This document shows, piece after piece, positions 1-6,560 of a stretch of 6,741 nucleotides of DNA; position 1 is the first letter of the stretch, and every line of letters starts with the position of its first letter. The notes under the pieces were generated by a model, which saw only the letters and a program-made list of their open reading frames with translations, was not told the origin of the DNA and ran no database searches. This DNA comes from Pseudomonadota bacterium (GTDB lineage: Bacteria > Pseudomonadota > Gammaproteobacteria > Burkholderiales > SCOH01), in contig JAUPTR010000015.1 in assembly GCA_030917985.1 (NCBI GenBank), forward strand, positions 1 to 6,741. The letters run 5' to 3'. The position numbers and the translations under genes were made by a program.

Positions 1-2
1 AT

Positions 3-1079
3 GCCGAAACCACGCCCATTTTTACCCCCAACGACTGCGCCAATGCCAACGACGCCAAAGGCTTCAAATGGCAGATCGCCAAGTTTTTCGTCAACGTCTG
101 CAGCGCCATCCAGCATGAATCGATTGCCCACCTCGGCGATTGCCACCTGACCATCGAGCCGATTGTGGTCGCCAGCCATCGCCAGCTGGCCGAGCAACAT
201 CCGCTGTTGCAGCTGTTAATCCCGCATTTCCGCTTCACCATCAACATCAACGACGATGCGATCCACAGCCTGATCATCCCCGGTGGTGTGGTCGCCACCA
301 ATGTCGGCCCGGCCATCGAATCAACGCTGGCGCTGGTTGCGGCAGCGCACGAGGCATGGCGTTTCGACGACAACAGCCCGGATCGTATTTTCAAACTGCG
401 CGGAGTCGATCAGCTACCGGTGTTCCCGTTCCGCGACGATACCGTGTTGCTATGGCAGGCGATCCAGAAATACGTCGGCGCCTATCTGCGCGTGTATTAC
501 CGCAACGATCAGGATGTGATTGAGGATAACGAGCTGCAGGCGTGGGTCAACGAGCTGGTATCGCCGACCTATGCTGGCTTCAAGGGGTTGAACGGTTTAA
601 AAGATACGGGGGATGCCAAACGACCGGTAACAATCGACAGCCTCGATTACCTGACCCAGGTGGTGGCGCAAATCATCTACATCGCCGGGCCGCTGCATGC
701 CTCGGTGAACTACGCGCAGTATCCGCTGATGTCGTACATGCCGAGTGTTGCTGGCACCATCTACGCACCTCCACCAGGCCGCAGCACGCAACTGCAGACT
801 GCCGACGATTGCCTGCGCTGGTATCCGCCGCTGGATGTATCGCTGTACACCTTCTCGTTTGAGTACCTGTTGAGCGGGGTGCAGTACGACACTTTCGGAT
901 ATTACAGCGACAACCCGCGCATGCCGTATTTTGCCGACCAGCGGGTGCAAGAGATCGTGGCCAATCTGCATGACGATCTGGCGCTGATCGAAATCGAGAT
1001 CCGTAAACGCAACCGTAGCCGGCCGATGGAATACCCGTTCCAGTTGCCGTCGCAGATACCCAACAGTATCAGTATCTAG
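3..1079 (+). CDS. Bacterial iron lipoxygenase, C-terminal catalytic half (5'-truncated by window edge)
   Basis: Seen: an open frame runs from base 3 to a TAG stop at 1077-1079, giving 358 residues, so the start lies upstream of the window. The lipoxygenase metal site is recognisable. The helix motif HLGDCH gives two His ligands spaced H-x4-H (codons 129-131 and 144-146). LHASVNYAQYP gives the third His (696-698) and the Asn ligand (708-710), with the conserved second-sphere Gln at 717-719. The chain ends NSISI, placing the terminal Ile (1074-1076) as the carboxylate ligand. HPLLQLLIPHFRFT is a classic family block. Known: such enzymes dioxygenate polyunsaturated fatty acids to hydroperoxides; the Pseudomonas aeruginosa enzyme is about 685 residues and is secreted. 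Any signal peptide here would be outside the window. By alignment with soybean LOX-1, the Coffa position is Ala (codon 258-260), which usually predicts S stereochemistry. Substrate and positional specificity cannot be read from this half. It converges with the giant kinase-cyclase gene, so it is not in its operon. The family call is firm. Confidence 0.93.
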   Translation, partial: AETTPIFTPNDCANANDAKGFKWQIAKFFVNVCSAIQHESIAHLGDCHLTIEPIVVASHRQLAEQHPLLQLLIPHFRFTININDDAIHSLIIPGGVVATNVGPAIESTLALVAAAHEAWRFDDNSPDRIFKLRGVDQLPVFPFRDDTVLLWQAIQKYVGAYLRVYYRNDQDVIEDNELQAWVNELVSPTYAGFKGLNGLKDTGDAKRPVTIDSLDYLTQVVAQIIYIAGPLHASVNYAQYPLMSYMPSVAGTIYAPPPGRSTQLQTADDCLRWYPPLDVSLYTFSFEYLLSGVQYDTFGYYSDNPRMPYFADQRVQEIVANLHDDLALIEIEIRKRNRSRPMEYPFQLPSQIPNSISI

Positions 1080-1182
1080 TCCACTGGGCCTGAGGGTTCA
1101 TTACACCCCAAGCGGGAAAACCAACAAAGATGGGCGGTTTTTCCCGCTGAGGCTGCGTAGCAGTGTCAGGACGGAAGGAAGG
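1080..1182. other. Convergent intergenic spacer
   Basis: These 103 bases separate the ends of two convergent genes, the lipoxygenase and the kinase-cyclase. Apart from the inverted repeat at 1111-1148, nothing coding or regulatory is visible. Confidence 0.7.
1111..1148. terminator. Inverted repeat, probable shared terminator of two convergent genes
   Basis: AGCGGGAAAA (1111-1120) pairs perfectly with TTTTCCCGCT (1139-1148). After a one-base bulge (T1138), CC (1121-1122) also pairs with GG (1136-1137), leaving a 13-base loop. The position between two converging stops, 32 bases after the lipoxygenase TAG and 35 bases beyond the kinase-cyclase TAG, fits a bidirectional terminator. It is not a textbook intrinsic terminator: the G/C pairs sit at the base of the stem, the A/T run is inside it, and no T-run follows on either strand. 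Confidence 0.5.
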
Positions 1183-4100
1183 CTACTGGCTTAAAGGCAC
1201 CGCAGGCGGCGCATACACGCAATAACGATTGCGCCCGCCCTGCTTGGCCTGATACAGCGCCTGATCGGCCTGTTTCACCAGTTGTTCCGCCGTCATGTAT
1301 TGGCTGGCGACCACGCAGCACACGCCGAGGCTGATACTCACCACGTTGCTGCACTGCGAGGTGTGGTGCGGACGCTGCAACTGTGCCACGGCTTTGAGGC
1401 AGGCCTGCGCCACCTGTTCCGCCACTTCTCCATCGGTTTCCGACAGGAGGATGGCAAACTCCTCTCCGCCATAACGGGCGACAAAATCGCCGGCCCGGTT
1501 GGCAGAATGCGCCAGCGCCGAGGCCACCGCCTTGATGCAGGCATCGCCATCAACGTGGCCGTAGTGGTCGTTGTATTCCTTGAAGTGGTCGATATCCACC
1601 ATCAGCAGCGACATCGGCTGCCCATGGCGCACGCAGCGCCGCCATTCGCTATCCAGCCGCTCGTCAAAACAACGTCGGTTGGCAATACCGGTCAGGCCAT
1701 CGCGCATCGACATCTGCCGCAACTGCTCGGTGCGTTGCAGCACTTTTTCTTCCAGATTGTCGTAGAGGTGCGCGTTCACCAGCGAAATTGCCATTTGCGA
1801 GCTGAGCAGCTCAAGCGTCTTTTTCTGGCGCACGGTAAAGGCGTTTTCCAGCAGATTGTTTTCCAGATACACCAGCGCCACCAGCTTGCCCTGGCTGAGA
1901 ATCGGCAAACACAGCACTGATTTCGGCTGCTGGTTTTCCAGATAACGACTGCGTGAAAAACGTTCGTCATCGGCCGGGCAGTTCAGCAACAGGGTTTCGT
2001 GGCTACGCTGCACGTGACGAATGATCGCGTCCGGCAGCAGCGGATAATCGCTGTCGCAGACTTCAGCGAGTGGCTTGTCGACGCGCGTGTAGCCAATCTG
2101 CAGGCCTTTCACCATCTTGCCCATCACTTCCACCACCAGCTCGTCGCCATCCACCAGAATGATCGCACCCTGCTCGGCACCGGCATTTTCCAGCAGCACA
2201 CCCATCATCTTGCGCAGCAGCGATTCGAGATGGATTTCTTCCGCCAGCAACTGGTTGGCTTTCAACAGCGACTGCAAATCAAGCAACTCGGATTGTTCCG
2301 ACACCTTGCGATGACTGCGGGTACGCTCCGAGGTGGCCTGTTTTTTCTCGCCGATGCGGAAGGTGATGGTGGGCCACTCGCGCTCCAGCGCCAGGCATTT
2401 CACCTTGGCGCCCCACGCCTCGTAGTAGTAATAGGCGTCACGAATAAAGCCGGTGGCCAGTTGTTTCTGTTTGCGCGCAATCCAGAAGCGCGCATACAGC
2501 TCATTGGCCAAGGCTTCACACACGCAGAAGCCGGCTTGCTTGGCGGCCTCAATCGCCTGTCCGTACAGCTCCATCGCTTGCTCCAGCTGGCCATCAACCC
2601 GCGCCAGCTCGGCACTCAGCAACACGTGTTTGTGCTGGAAGTTGTCGCGGCAACCCTGCGCCCAGACTTTGAATTTATCAGTCAAGGCACGCGCCTGCTG
2701 CAGCGATGAGTTATCGGCGGCATCGCCACCAGGCCAGCGCAGCAAGCCCAATGCCACATAAAAACTGGCCTCTACCATCGACGGGCTATCGGGCAGACAC
2801 ATGCCGATCAGCGGCAAAGTGGCAGCAAACTGCTGCCACAGCGGCTGATCACCGAGCAAATAGGCGTGGCGCAACATGGCGCAGCTATGCAGTGCCAGAT
2901 GGATCGACGGCGTCTGATAATCGCCCTTGAAGAAATCGCTGGAACGGGTCAACTCGCTGTCAAACGTAAGTGGCGACAGCGTTTTGCCCTGCAAGGCCAG
3001 CACCGGCTGCAACACGCCATGGCGCAGCATGTTTTCGGTGTTTGGCTGATGGCTTTTCTGCAGGAACTTCAAACCCTGCTCGCACTCCTGCTCCAGCTCG
3101 CTCAGACGGGTGCCAAGGGCAAAGCGGTTCACCGAGCGCAGCAGCGCGCAATAACCGGCCGACAACGGGTTGACGCCTTCCTGACCCCAGTCCAGCCCCT
3201 TGTCGAGATAGGGCAGGGTGTTTTTCAGTGGCTCGCCCCAATGCTGGTAGAACGGCCCGAAATACTGGTAAACCGTGAGGCGGAAATATTTGTTGTCGCG
3301 CTGTTCCGACAATGCCAGCGCCAGCCGTCCCATCTGGTAACACAGCGGATAGGGCTTGCCCATCGCCGACATCGCCGTAACGTAGGCGACATAGGCGATA
3401 CAGCTGATATCGCACTGGCCGTATTGCAGCGTGGTTTGCACCAGCCGGCAGGCATCCACCACAAAGGCGCGGAACTGCCCGGTCTGATAGGTGGCATACG
3501 ACAGCGCCCAGTAAATGCGCATCTGCAGCAGGTGTTCCGGCTGCGTCATTTCCGGCGCTTTCAGCAGTGCCGCGTGGCTTTGCCGTGCCAACAGCTGCTC
3601 GGCCTTTTCAAATTCCTGCGGGAACAGCTGCCCGGCCTCTTCATCGCTGGCCGGAAAACTGCCGCCCAGCAACTCCAGTGCAAAACGCAGCACCGGGAAA
3701 GACTCGGCAAAACGCCCCTGAATCAGGTATTGCTCAGCCTGAACCAGGCACAATGTCACTTTCGCCTGGGCATCGGCAGCACCTGCCAGGCCTTGCGGAT
3801 ACAGTGCTTCTGCTGCGGCAAAATCGCCGTTCAGGTATTCGGTCTCGGCCAGCTCCTTGTAGAGCGAAAGCGTTTGCTCTGGCCATTGCTGCCAGGCATC
3901 GGCAGTGAGCAGCGATTTGGCCACCCGCAGCAGGCTGACTGCAGTCGAGTAGGCTGATGCTGCCTTGGCCTTGATGCCGCCACGCAGGTTGAGCGTCAGC
4001 AATTGCGCCCGCTCCGCCGCGTCGTCGATCAGCGGCAAGGCACTGTTGAGTTGTTCCAGAATCCCGAACAGCCGCTCTTCAAGCTGTGATGGCGGCGTGT

Positions 4101-6222
4101 GTGCCAGCAGCAGCCGGCCGGTGCGCAATTGCAGCTGCTGCCGCTGCTGTTCAGGCGTCAGGCTGTAGGCGGCCTGTTGCACCCGGTCGTGCAGAAAGCG
4201 GTAACGCGCTTGCGCCAGCTTCTCCGGGGTGTGGGCAAATTTGTAGGCATCGTTGAGCGGCACGATCAAGCCGTCGCGCAATGCCGGCCACAGGGCGGTC
4301 GCCGCGGCGCCTATTTCCAGCTCGCTGACCATGCACAGCTGCACCATGTCGAAACGGTTGCCCAGATGCGCCGCCTGCGACAGCAGCGATTGCGCCTCCG
4401 GCTCCAGCCGGCGCAGCTTGCCGAGCATCAGATCGACCACGTTGTCGGTCATGTTGCGTTGCTGGATGGCCTCGATATGCCACGCCCAGGCGCCGTGACT
4501 GCGGCTGTAGACGATATCGCCGTTGTCGTAGAGTGTGCTCAGGAACTGGCGCAGGAAAAACGGATTGCCCTGGGTTTTTTCCCAGCACAGCGCCGCCAGC
4601 GGTGCGACTTTATCGTTGCTGCAACGCAGGGCATCGGCAATCAGCTGCGACAGATGGGCAAAGGTCAGGTTATCCAGCTGCAGGCGGCTGATCACGCCTC
4701 CGGCCTGCCGGATCGCCGCCACTGTTTGCGCTAATGGATGACCTTCATCGACTTCATTGTCGCGATAAGCGCCCGCCACCAGCAGGCAGGCTTCGCTGTC
4801 GGCATTAAACTGCTGCTGCAGCAAGCGCAGGGTGGGTAAATCCACCCACTGCAAATCATCGAGAAACAACACCAGCGGCTGTTGTGGCGATGCCAGCACA
4901 CCCAGCAACTGGCTGAAGGCGATATGGAAGCGGTTTTCCATTTCTGCCACCGGCAATGCCGGCAACGCCGGCGGCGGGCCGATCAGCAGCGCCAGATTGG
5001 GGAACAGCGCGGTCAATACACCTGCGTTGTCACCCAAGGCATGCAGCAGTTTGTTTTTCCAGTAAGACTGGCGCTCGGCGCCTTCACTCATCAACTGCCG
5101 CAGCAGCGGCTGAAACGCCTGCACCAGCGCGGCATACGGCTGATTGCGGCTGAATTGTTCACACTTGCCCTTGATGAAGCAGGCGCGCCGCGCCACTACC
5201 GGCTTGTGCAGCTGATTCACCAGTGCCGATTTGCCGATACCGGCATAACCGCTCACCAGCATCAGCTCTGGATGGCCGACGCTGACGCGCTCAAACGCCG
5301 CCAGCAACGCCTCGATTTCGCGCTCGCGGCCATACAGCTTGTTGGCCAGGCACAAGCGCTCCGGCACATCGGCCGTGGCCAGCACAAATGGCTTGATCTG
5401 CTGCTGGCTTTGCCATTGCTGCAGGCAGTTCTGCAGATCCACTTTCAGTCCGTGGCTGCTCTGGTAACGATCATCCGGAAATTTTGCCAGCAGCTTCTGC
5501 ACGATATCCGACAACACCACCGGCAACGATGGATCGAGGTGATGTATTGGTGTCGGCATCAGCGCCAGATGGCAATGCAGCAGCGCCATCGGGTCGTCCG
5601 ACACAAATGGCTTGCGGCCGAGAAACAGCTCGTAGAGCGTCACGCCCAGCGAATAAAAATCGCTGCGGTAGTCCACTGCCAGATTGGTGCGGCCGGTCTG
5701 TTCAGGCGAGATGTATTCCAGCGTGCCGCGCAGATAACTTTCCTGGTCGTTTTTCTGTTCGTTATCCAGTCTGCTGGCGAGGCCGAAGTCACACAGCTTG
5801 ATTTTCAGCGACACCGGATCAATCAACACGTTTTTGGCGGCGATATCGCCATGCACCAGGCCGAACTTGTGCACATCGCTCAGCGCTGTCACCAGCTGGA
5901 TCGCTACCAGCAGCCGTTCGGCCAGTGTCAGCTGGCGTTGTTCCAGCAATTGCGCCAGGTTGCTGGAGGAAAAATACTCCAGCAACAGCACCTGAATCGC
6001 ATCCACCTGCTGCAAGCCATACGACTTGATCACCCATTCGGAGCTGATTCCCTGCAGGATGTCGTGCTCATGGCGCCAGCGGGCGATCAGGTCGAGCGAT
6101 GGATGGGGCGTGTTCTGATATTTGAGTACCAGCTGGTTGCCGTTGGCGGCCTCGGCCCGTGCAACCACGGTTTCGTCGACGGAATAAATCACGTCCAGAA
6201 TATTGAAACCCGCCAACTTCAT
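1183..6222 (-). CDS. Giant Ser/Thr kinase-ATPase-TPR-GAF-diguanylate cyclase signalling protein
   Basis: A signalling giant of 1,679 residues from the ATG at 6222. Domains in order: a eukaryotic-like kinase (about 5-270) with Lys34 in VLK, helix-C Glu52 (tentative), catalytic loop HGDIAAKN (Asp126, Asn131), DFG at 145-147 and SPE at 172-174. Next is an AAA/STAND-like ATPase (about 295-690) with Walker A GYAGIGKS (Lys331), Walker B LVLFLDD (Asp455, Asp456), and the blocks GAYRDNE and QGNPFFL. A long helical TPR-like region (about 700-1290) ends in the DAYYYYEAWGA block typical of this family. A GAF domain (about 1330-1490) contains SVLCLPI. A short helical linker leads to a GGDEF domain (about 1507-1672) with DGLTGIANRR, metal-site VDIDHF (Asp1543, Asp1545) and catalytic GGEEF (1585-1589). 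Known: GGEEF is an active form that makes cyclic-di-GMP from two GTP. RAGD (1576-1579) is the inhibitory I-site. No membrane segment or signal peptide is evident, so it is probably cytoplasmic. Inferred: GAF and TPR parts receive signals that set cyclase activity. The family's usual C-terminal histidine kinase is absent. An in-frame TTG at 6231 is an alternative start that adds three residues. Confidence 0.92.
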   Translation of the reverse strand: MKLAGFNILDVIYSVDETVVARAEAANGNQLVLKYQNTPHPSLDLIARWRHEHDILQGISSEWVIKSYGLQQVDAIQVLLLEYFSSSNLAQLLEQRQLTLAERLLVAIQLVTALSDVHKFGLVHGDIAAKNVLIDPVSLKIKLCDFGLASRLDNEQKNDQESYLRGTLEYISPEQTGRTNLAVDYRSDFYSLGVTLYELFLGRKPFVSDDPMALLHCHLALMPTPIHHLDPSLPVVLSDIVQKLLAKFPDDRYQSSHGLKVDLQNCLQQWQSQQQIKPFVLATADVPERLCLANKLYGREREIEALLAAFERVSVGHPELMLVSGYAGIGKSALVNQLHKPVVARRACFIKGKCEQFSRNQPYAALVQAFQPLLRQLMSEGAERQSYWKNKLLHALGDNAGVLTALFPNLALLIGPPPALPALPVAEMENRFHIAFSQLLGVLASPQQPLVLFLDDLQWVDLPTLRLLQQQFNADSEACLLVAGAYRDNEVDEGHPLAQTVAAIRQAGGVISRLQLDNLTFAHLSQLIADALRCSNDKVAPLAALCWEKTQGNPFFLRQFLSTLYDNGDIVYSRSHGAWAWHIEAIQQRNMTDNVVDLMLGKLRRLEPEAQSLLSQAAHLGNRFDMVQLCMVSELEIGAAATALWPALRDGLIVPLNDAYKFAHTPEKLAQARYRFLHDRVQQAAYSLTPEQQRQQLQLRTGRLLLAHTPPSQLEERLFGILEQLNSALPLIDDAAERAQLLTLNLRGGIKAKAASAYSTAVSLLRVAKSLLTADAWQQWPEQTLSLYKELAETEYLNGDFAAAEALYPQGLAGAADAQAKVTLCLVQAEQYLIQGRFAESFPVLRFALELLGGSFPASDEEAGQLFPQEFEKAEQLLARQSHAALLKAPEMTQPEHLLQMRIYWALSYATYQTGQFRAFVVDACRLVQTTLQYGQCDISCIAYVAYVTAMSAMGKPYPLCYQMGRLALALSEQRDNKYFRLTVYQYFGPFYQHWGEPLKNTLPYLDKGLDWGQEGVNPLSAGYCALLRSVNRFALGTRLSELEQECEQGLKFLQKSHQPNTENMLRHGVLQPVLALQGKTLSPLTFDSELTRSSDFFKGDYQTPSIHLALHSCAMLRHAYLLGDQPLWQQFAATLPLIGMCLPDSPSMVEASFYVALGLLRWPGGDAADNSSLQQARALTDKFKVWAQGCRDNFQHKHVLLSAELARVDGQLEQAMELYGQAIEAAKQAGFCVCEALANELYARFWIARKQKQLATGFIRDAYYYYEAWGAKVKCLALEREWPTITFRIGEKKQATSERTRSHRKVSEQSELLDLQSLLKANQLLAEEIHLESLLRKMMGVLLENAGAEQGAIILVDGDELVVEVMGKMVKGLQIGYTRVDKPLAEVCDSDYPLLPDAIIRHVQRSHETLLLNCPADDERFSRSRYLENQQPKSVLCLPILSQGKLVALVYLENNLLENAFTVRQKKTLELLSSQMAISLVNAHLYDNLEEKVLQRTEQLRQMSMRDGLTGIANRRCFDERLDSEWRRCVRHGQPMSLLMVDIDHFKEYNDHYGHVDGDACIKAVASALAHSANRAGDFVARYGGEEFAILLSETDGEVAEQVAQACLKAVAQLQRPHHTSQCSNVVSISLGVCCVVASQYMTAEQLVKQADQALYQAKQGGRNRYCVYAPPAVPLSQ

Positions 6223-6251
6223 GATGGGCAACGTGCCTTGTGTAAATCCAT
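6219..6251 (-). CDS. Possible 10-codon leader peptide overlapping the kinase-cyclase start
   Basis: On the minus strand an ATG (6251-6249) opens a short frame encoding MDLHKARCPS. Its TGA stop (6221-6219) overlaps the ATG of the giant gene as ATGA, the usual geometry of translational coupling. The purine-rich AAAGGAG and GGGGGA lie just upstream of this ATG, whereas the giant gene's own ATG has only AAGG 13 bases away. I recognise no regulatory codon run in the peptide. It could be a chance frame, because purine-rich DNA followed by ATG is common. The alternative is direct initiation at the TTG at 6231. Confidence 0.33.
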   Translation of the reverse strand: MDLHKARCPS

Positions 6252-6252
6252 G

Positions 6253-6270
6253 TATCCCCCGTTCTCCTTT
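6253..6270 (-). promoter_or_regulatory. Purine-rich ribosome-binding stretch ahead of the kinase-cyclase gene
   Basis: The minus strand reads AAAGGAG (6270-6264) followed by GGGGGA (6260-6255). AAAGGAG is the best Shine-Dalgarno match in this leader. It lies 12 bases from the leader-peptide ATG at 6251 but 41 bases from the giant gene's ATG at 6222, too far to serve that ATG directly. It therefore bears on the start choice: either the leader frame is translated and coupled, or initiation of the giant protein relies on the weaker AAGG at 6239-6236. That weaker site is 4 bases from TTG 6231 and 13 from ATG 6222. Confidence 0.45.
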
Positions 6271-6386
6271 CGCCCCGAGCGCAACAGGAACGTGATGCGG
6301 CAGGCGCCAGCATCAACCCGGAAATCTGTCACTCAAGGCGGGAGAAATTCGAAAACGTGAAACCGTTCCGTCTTGTTCTTGTTGTC

Positions 6387-6415
6387 GGCCCCTTGGGTGG
6401 GCCGCCATGTGGCGG
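6387..6415 (-). repeat. Two overlapping, mutually exclusive hairpins in the kinase-cyclase leader
   Basis: In plus-strand terms, GGCCC (6387-6391) pairs with GGGCC (6399-6403), and CCGCC (6402-6406) pairs with GGCGG (6411-6415). The two stems share bases 6402-6403, so both cannot form fully at once. They lie about 165-190 bases upstream of the kinase-cyclase ATG. No T-run follows on the minus strand, so neither is a standard intrinsic terminator. The stems are only five base pairs each, and chance is possible in GC-rich DNA. Confidence 0.35.
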
Positions 6416-6437
6416 ATAATTGCTTCACATCAGCGGC

Positions 6438-6459
6438 TTACCTTAACACAAAAAGGTAA
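6438..6459. repeat. Seven-base dyad TTACCTT-N8-AAGGTAA, possible operator
   Basis: TTACCTT (6438-6444) and AAGGTAA (6453-6459) form a perfect inverted repeat with an 8-base A-rich spacer. The 22-base span and AT-rich centre resemble a dimeric repressor or activator site. It would lie about 25-45 bases downstream of the start point predicted from the candidate promoter. The regulator is unknown. A hairpin role in RNA is also possible, although no U-run follows. Confidence 0.35.
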
Positions 6460-6489
6460 TATCCTTGGCGATTATCTCGCTGTTTTTTG

Positions 6490-6518
6490 ATCATAAAGGG
6501 TCGCACCAAGCCTGCCGA
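6490..6518 (-). promoter_or_regulatory. Candidate sigma70 promoter for the kinase-cyclase gene
   Basis: On the minus strand, TATGAT (6495-6490) matches five of six bases of the -10 consensus. It lies 17 bases downstream of TCGGCA (6518-6513), which matches four of six bases of the -35 consensus. Transcription would start near 6483. No other hexamer pair in the gap looks better by eye. The elements overlap the dyad at 6503-6526. Confidence 0.4.
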
Positions 6519-6526
6519 AATGGTGC
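6503..6526 (-). terminator. Dyad downstream of the rluA-like gene, weak terminator candidate
   Basis: GCACCA (6503-6508 on the plus strand reads GCACCA, and 6521-6526 reads TGGTGC) forms a six-base-pair stem with a 12-base loop, 35 bases past the pseudouridine synthase stop. The minus-strand sequence after it is GACCCTTTATGATC, which lacks a clear U-run. It could terminate the rluA-like message poorly, or act as an operator because it overlaps the candidate promoter's -35 and spacer. Confidence 0.3.
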
Positions 6527-6560
6527 CGGCGTAACCGCGCTGACAGACAGTGACAAGCAC

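Larger units (their letters stand above)
6223..6560. other. Intergenic leader between rluA-like gene and kinase-cyclase gene
   Basis: This 338-base gap lies between two minus-strand genes. No long credible coding frame is present. It holds a candidate sigma70 promoter (6490-6518), dyads at 6387-6403, 6402-6415, 6438-6459 and 6503-6526, a ribosome-binding stretch and a possible leader peptide. A message starting from the candidate promoter would have an untranslated leader of roughly 260 bases, long enough for post-transcriptional control. I recognise no known riboswitch consensus in it. Confidence 0.6.

Noticed and set aside
1..150. ATG at base 1 as a gene start
   Set aside because: It is in the wrong frame for the lipoxygenase and soon meets a stop (TGA at 148-150); the true frame begins before the window.
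140..523. Alternative plus-strand frames inside the lipoxygenase region (including 140-523, 283-519 and 542-862)
   Set aside because: They overlap the lipoxygenase frame, whose metal ligands and family blocks run unbroken from 3 to 1079.
1282..4734. Long plus-strand open frames (1282-1920, 1999-2709, 2866-3957, 4099-4734)
   Set aside because: All are antisense to the giant gene, lack family motifs and have the same Gln/His/Arg-rich shadow composition.
6253..6255. In-frame ATA eight bases after AAAGGAG as a start codon for the giant gene
   Set aside because: The spacing is good, but ATA initiation is very rare, and the conserved kinase sequence begins close to the ATG at 6222.
4882..6360. 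A 492-codon open frame on the plus strand, antisense to the kinase and ATPase domains
   Set aside because: It lies almost wholly opposite a gene with clear domain motifs. Its product is rich in Gln, His and Arg with no recognisable fold, as expected for the reverse complement of GC-biased codons rich in Leu, Ala and Gln.
6289..6360. Direct repeat AACGTGA at 6289-6295 and 6354-6360
   Set aside because: Only seven bases and two copies 65 bases apart with no further shared flank; too short to call a regulatory pair.
6399..6435. Half CRP-like site (TGTGA on the minus strand)
   Set aside because: The second half-site TCACA is missing at the required spacing, so only a chance 5-base match remains.
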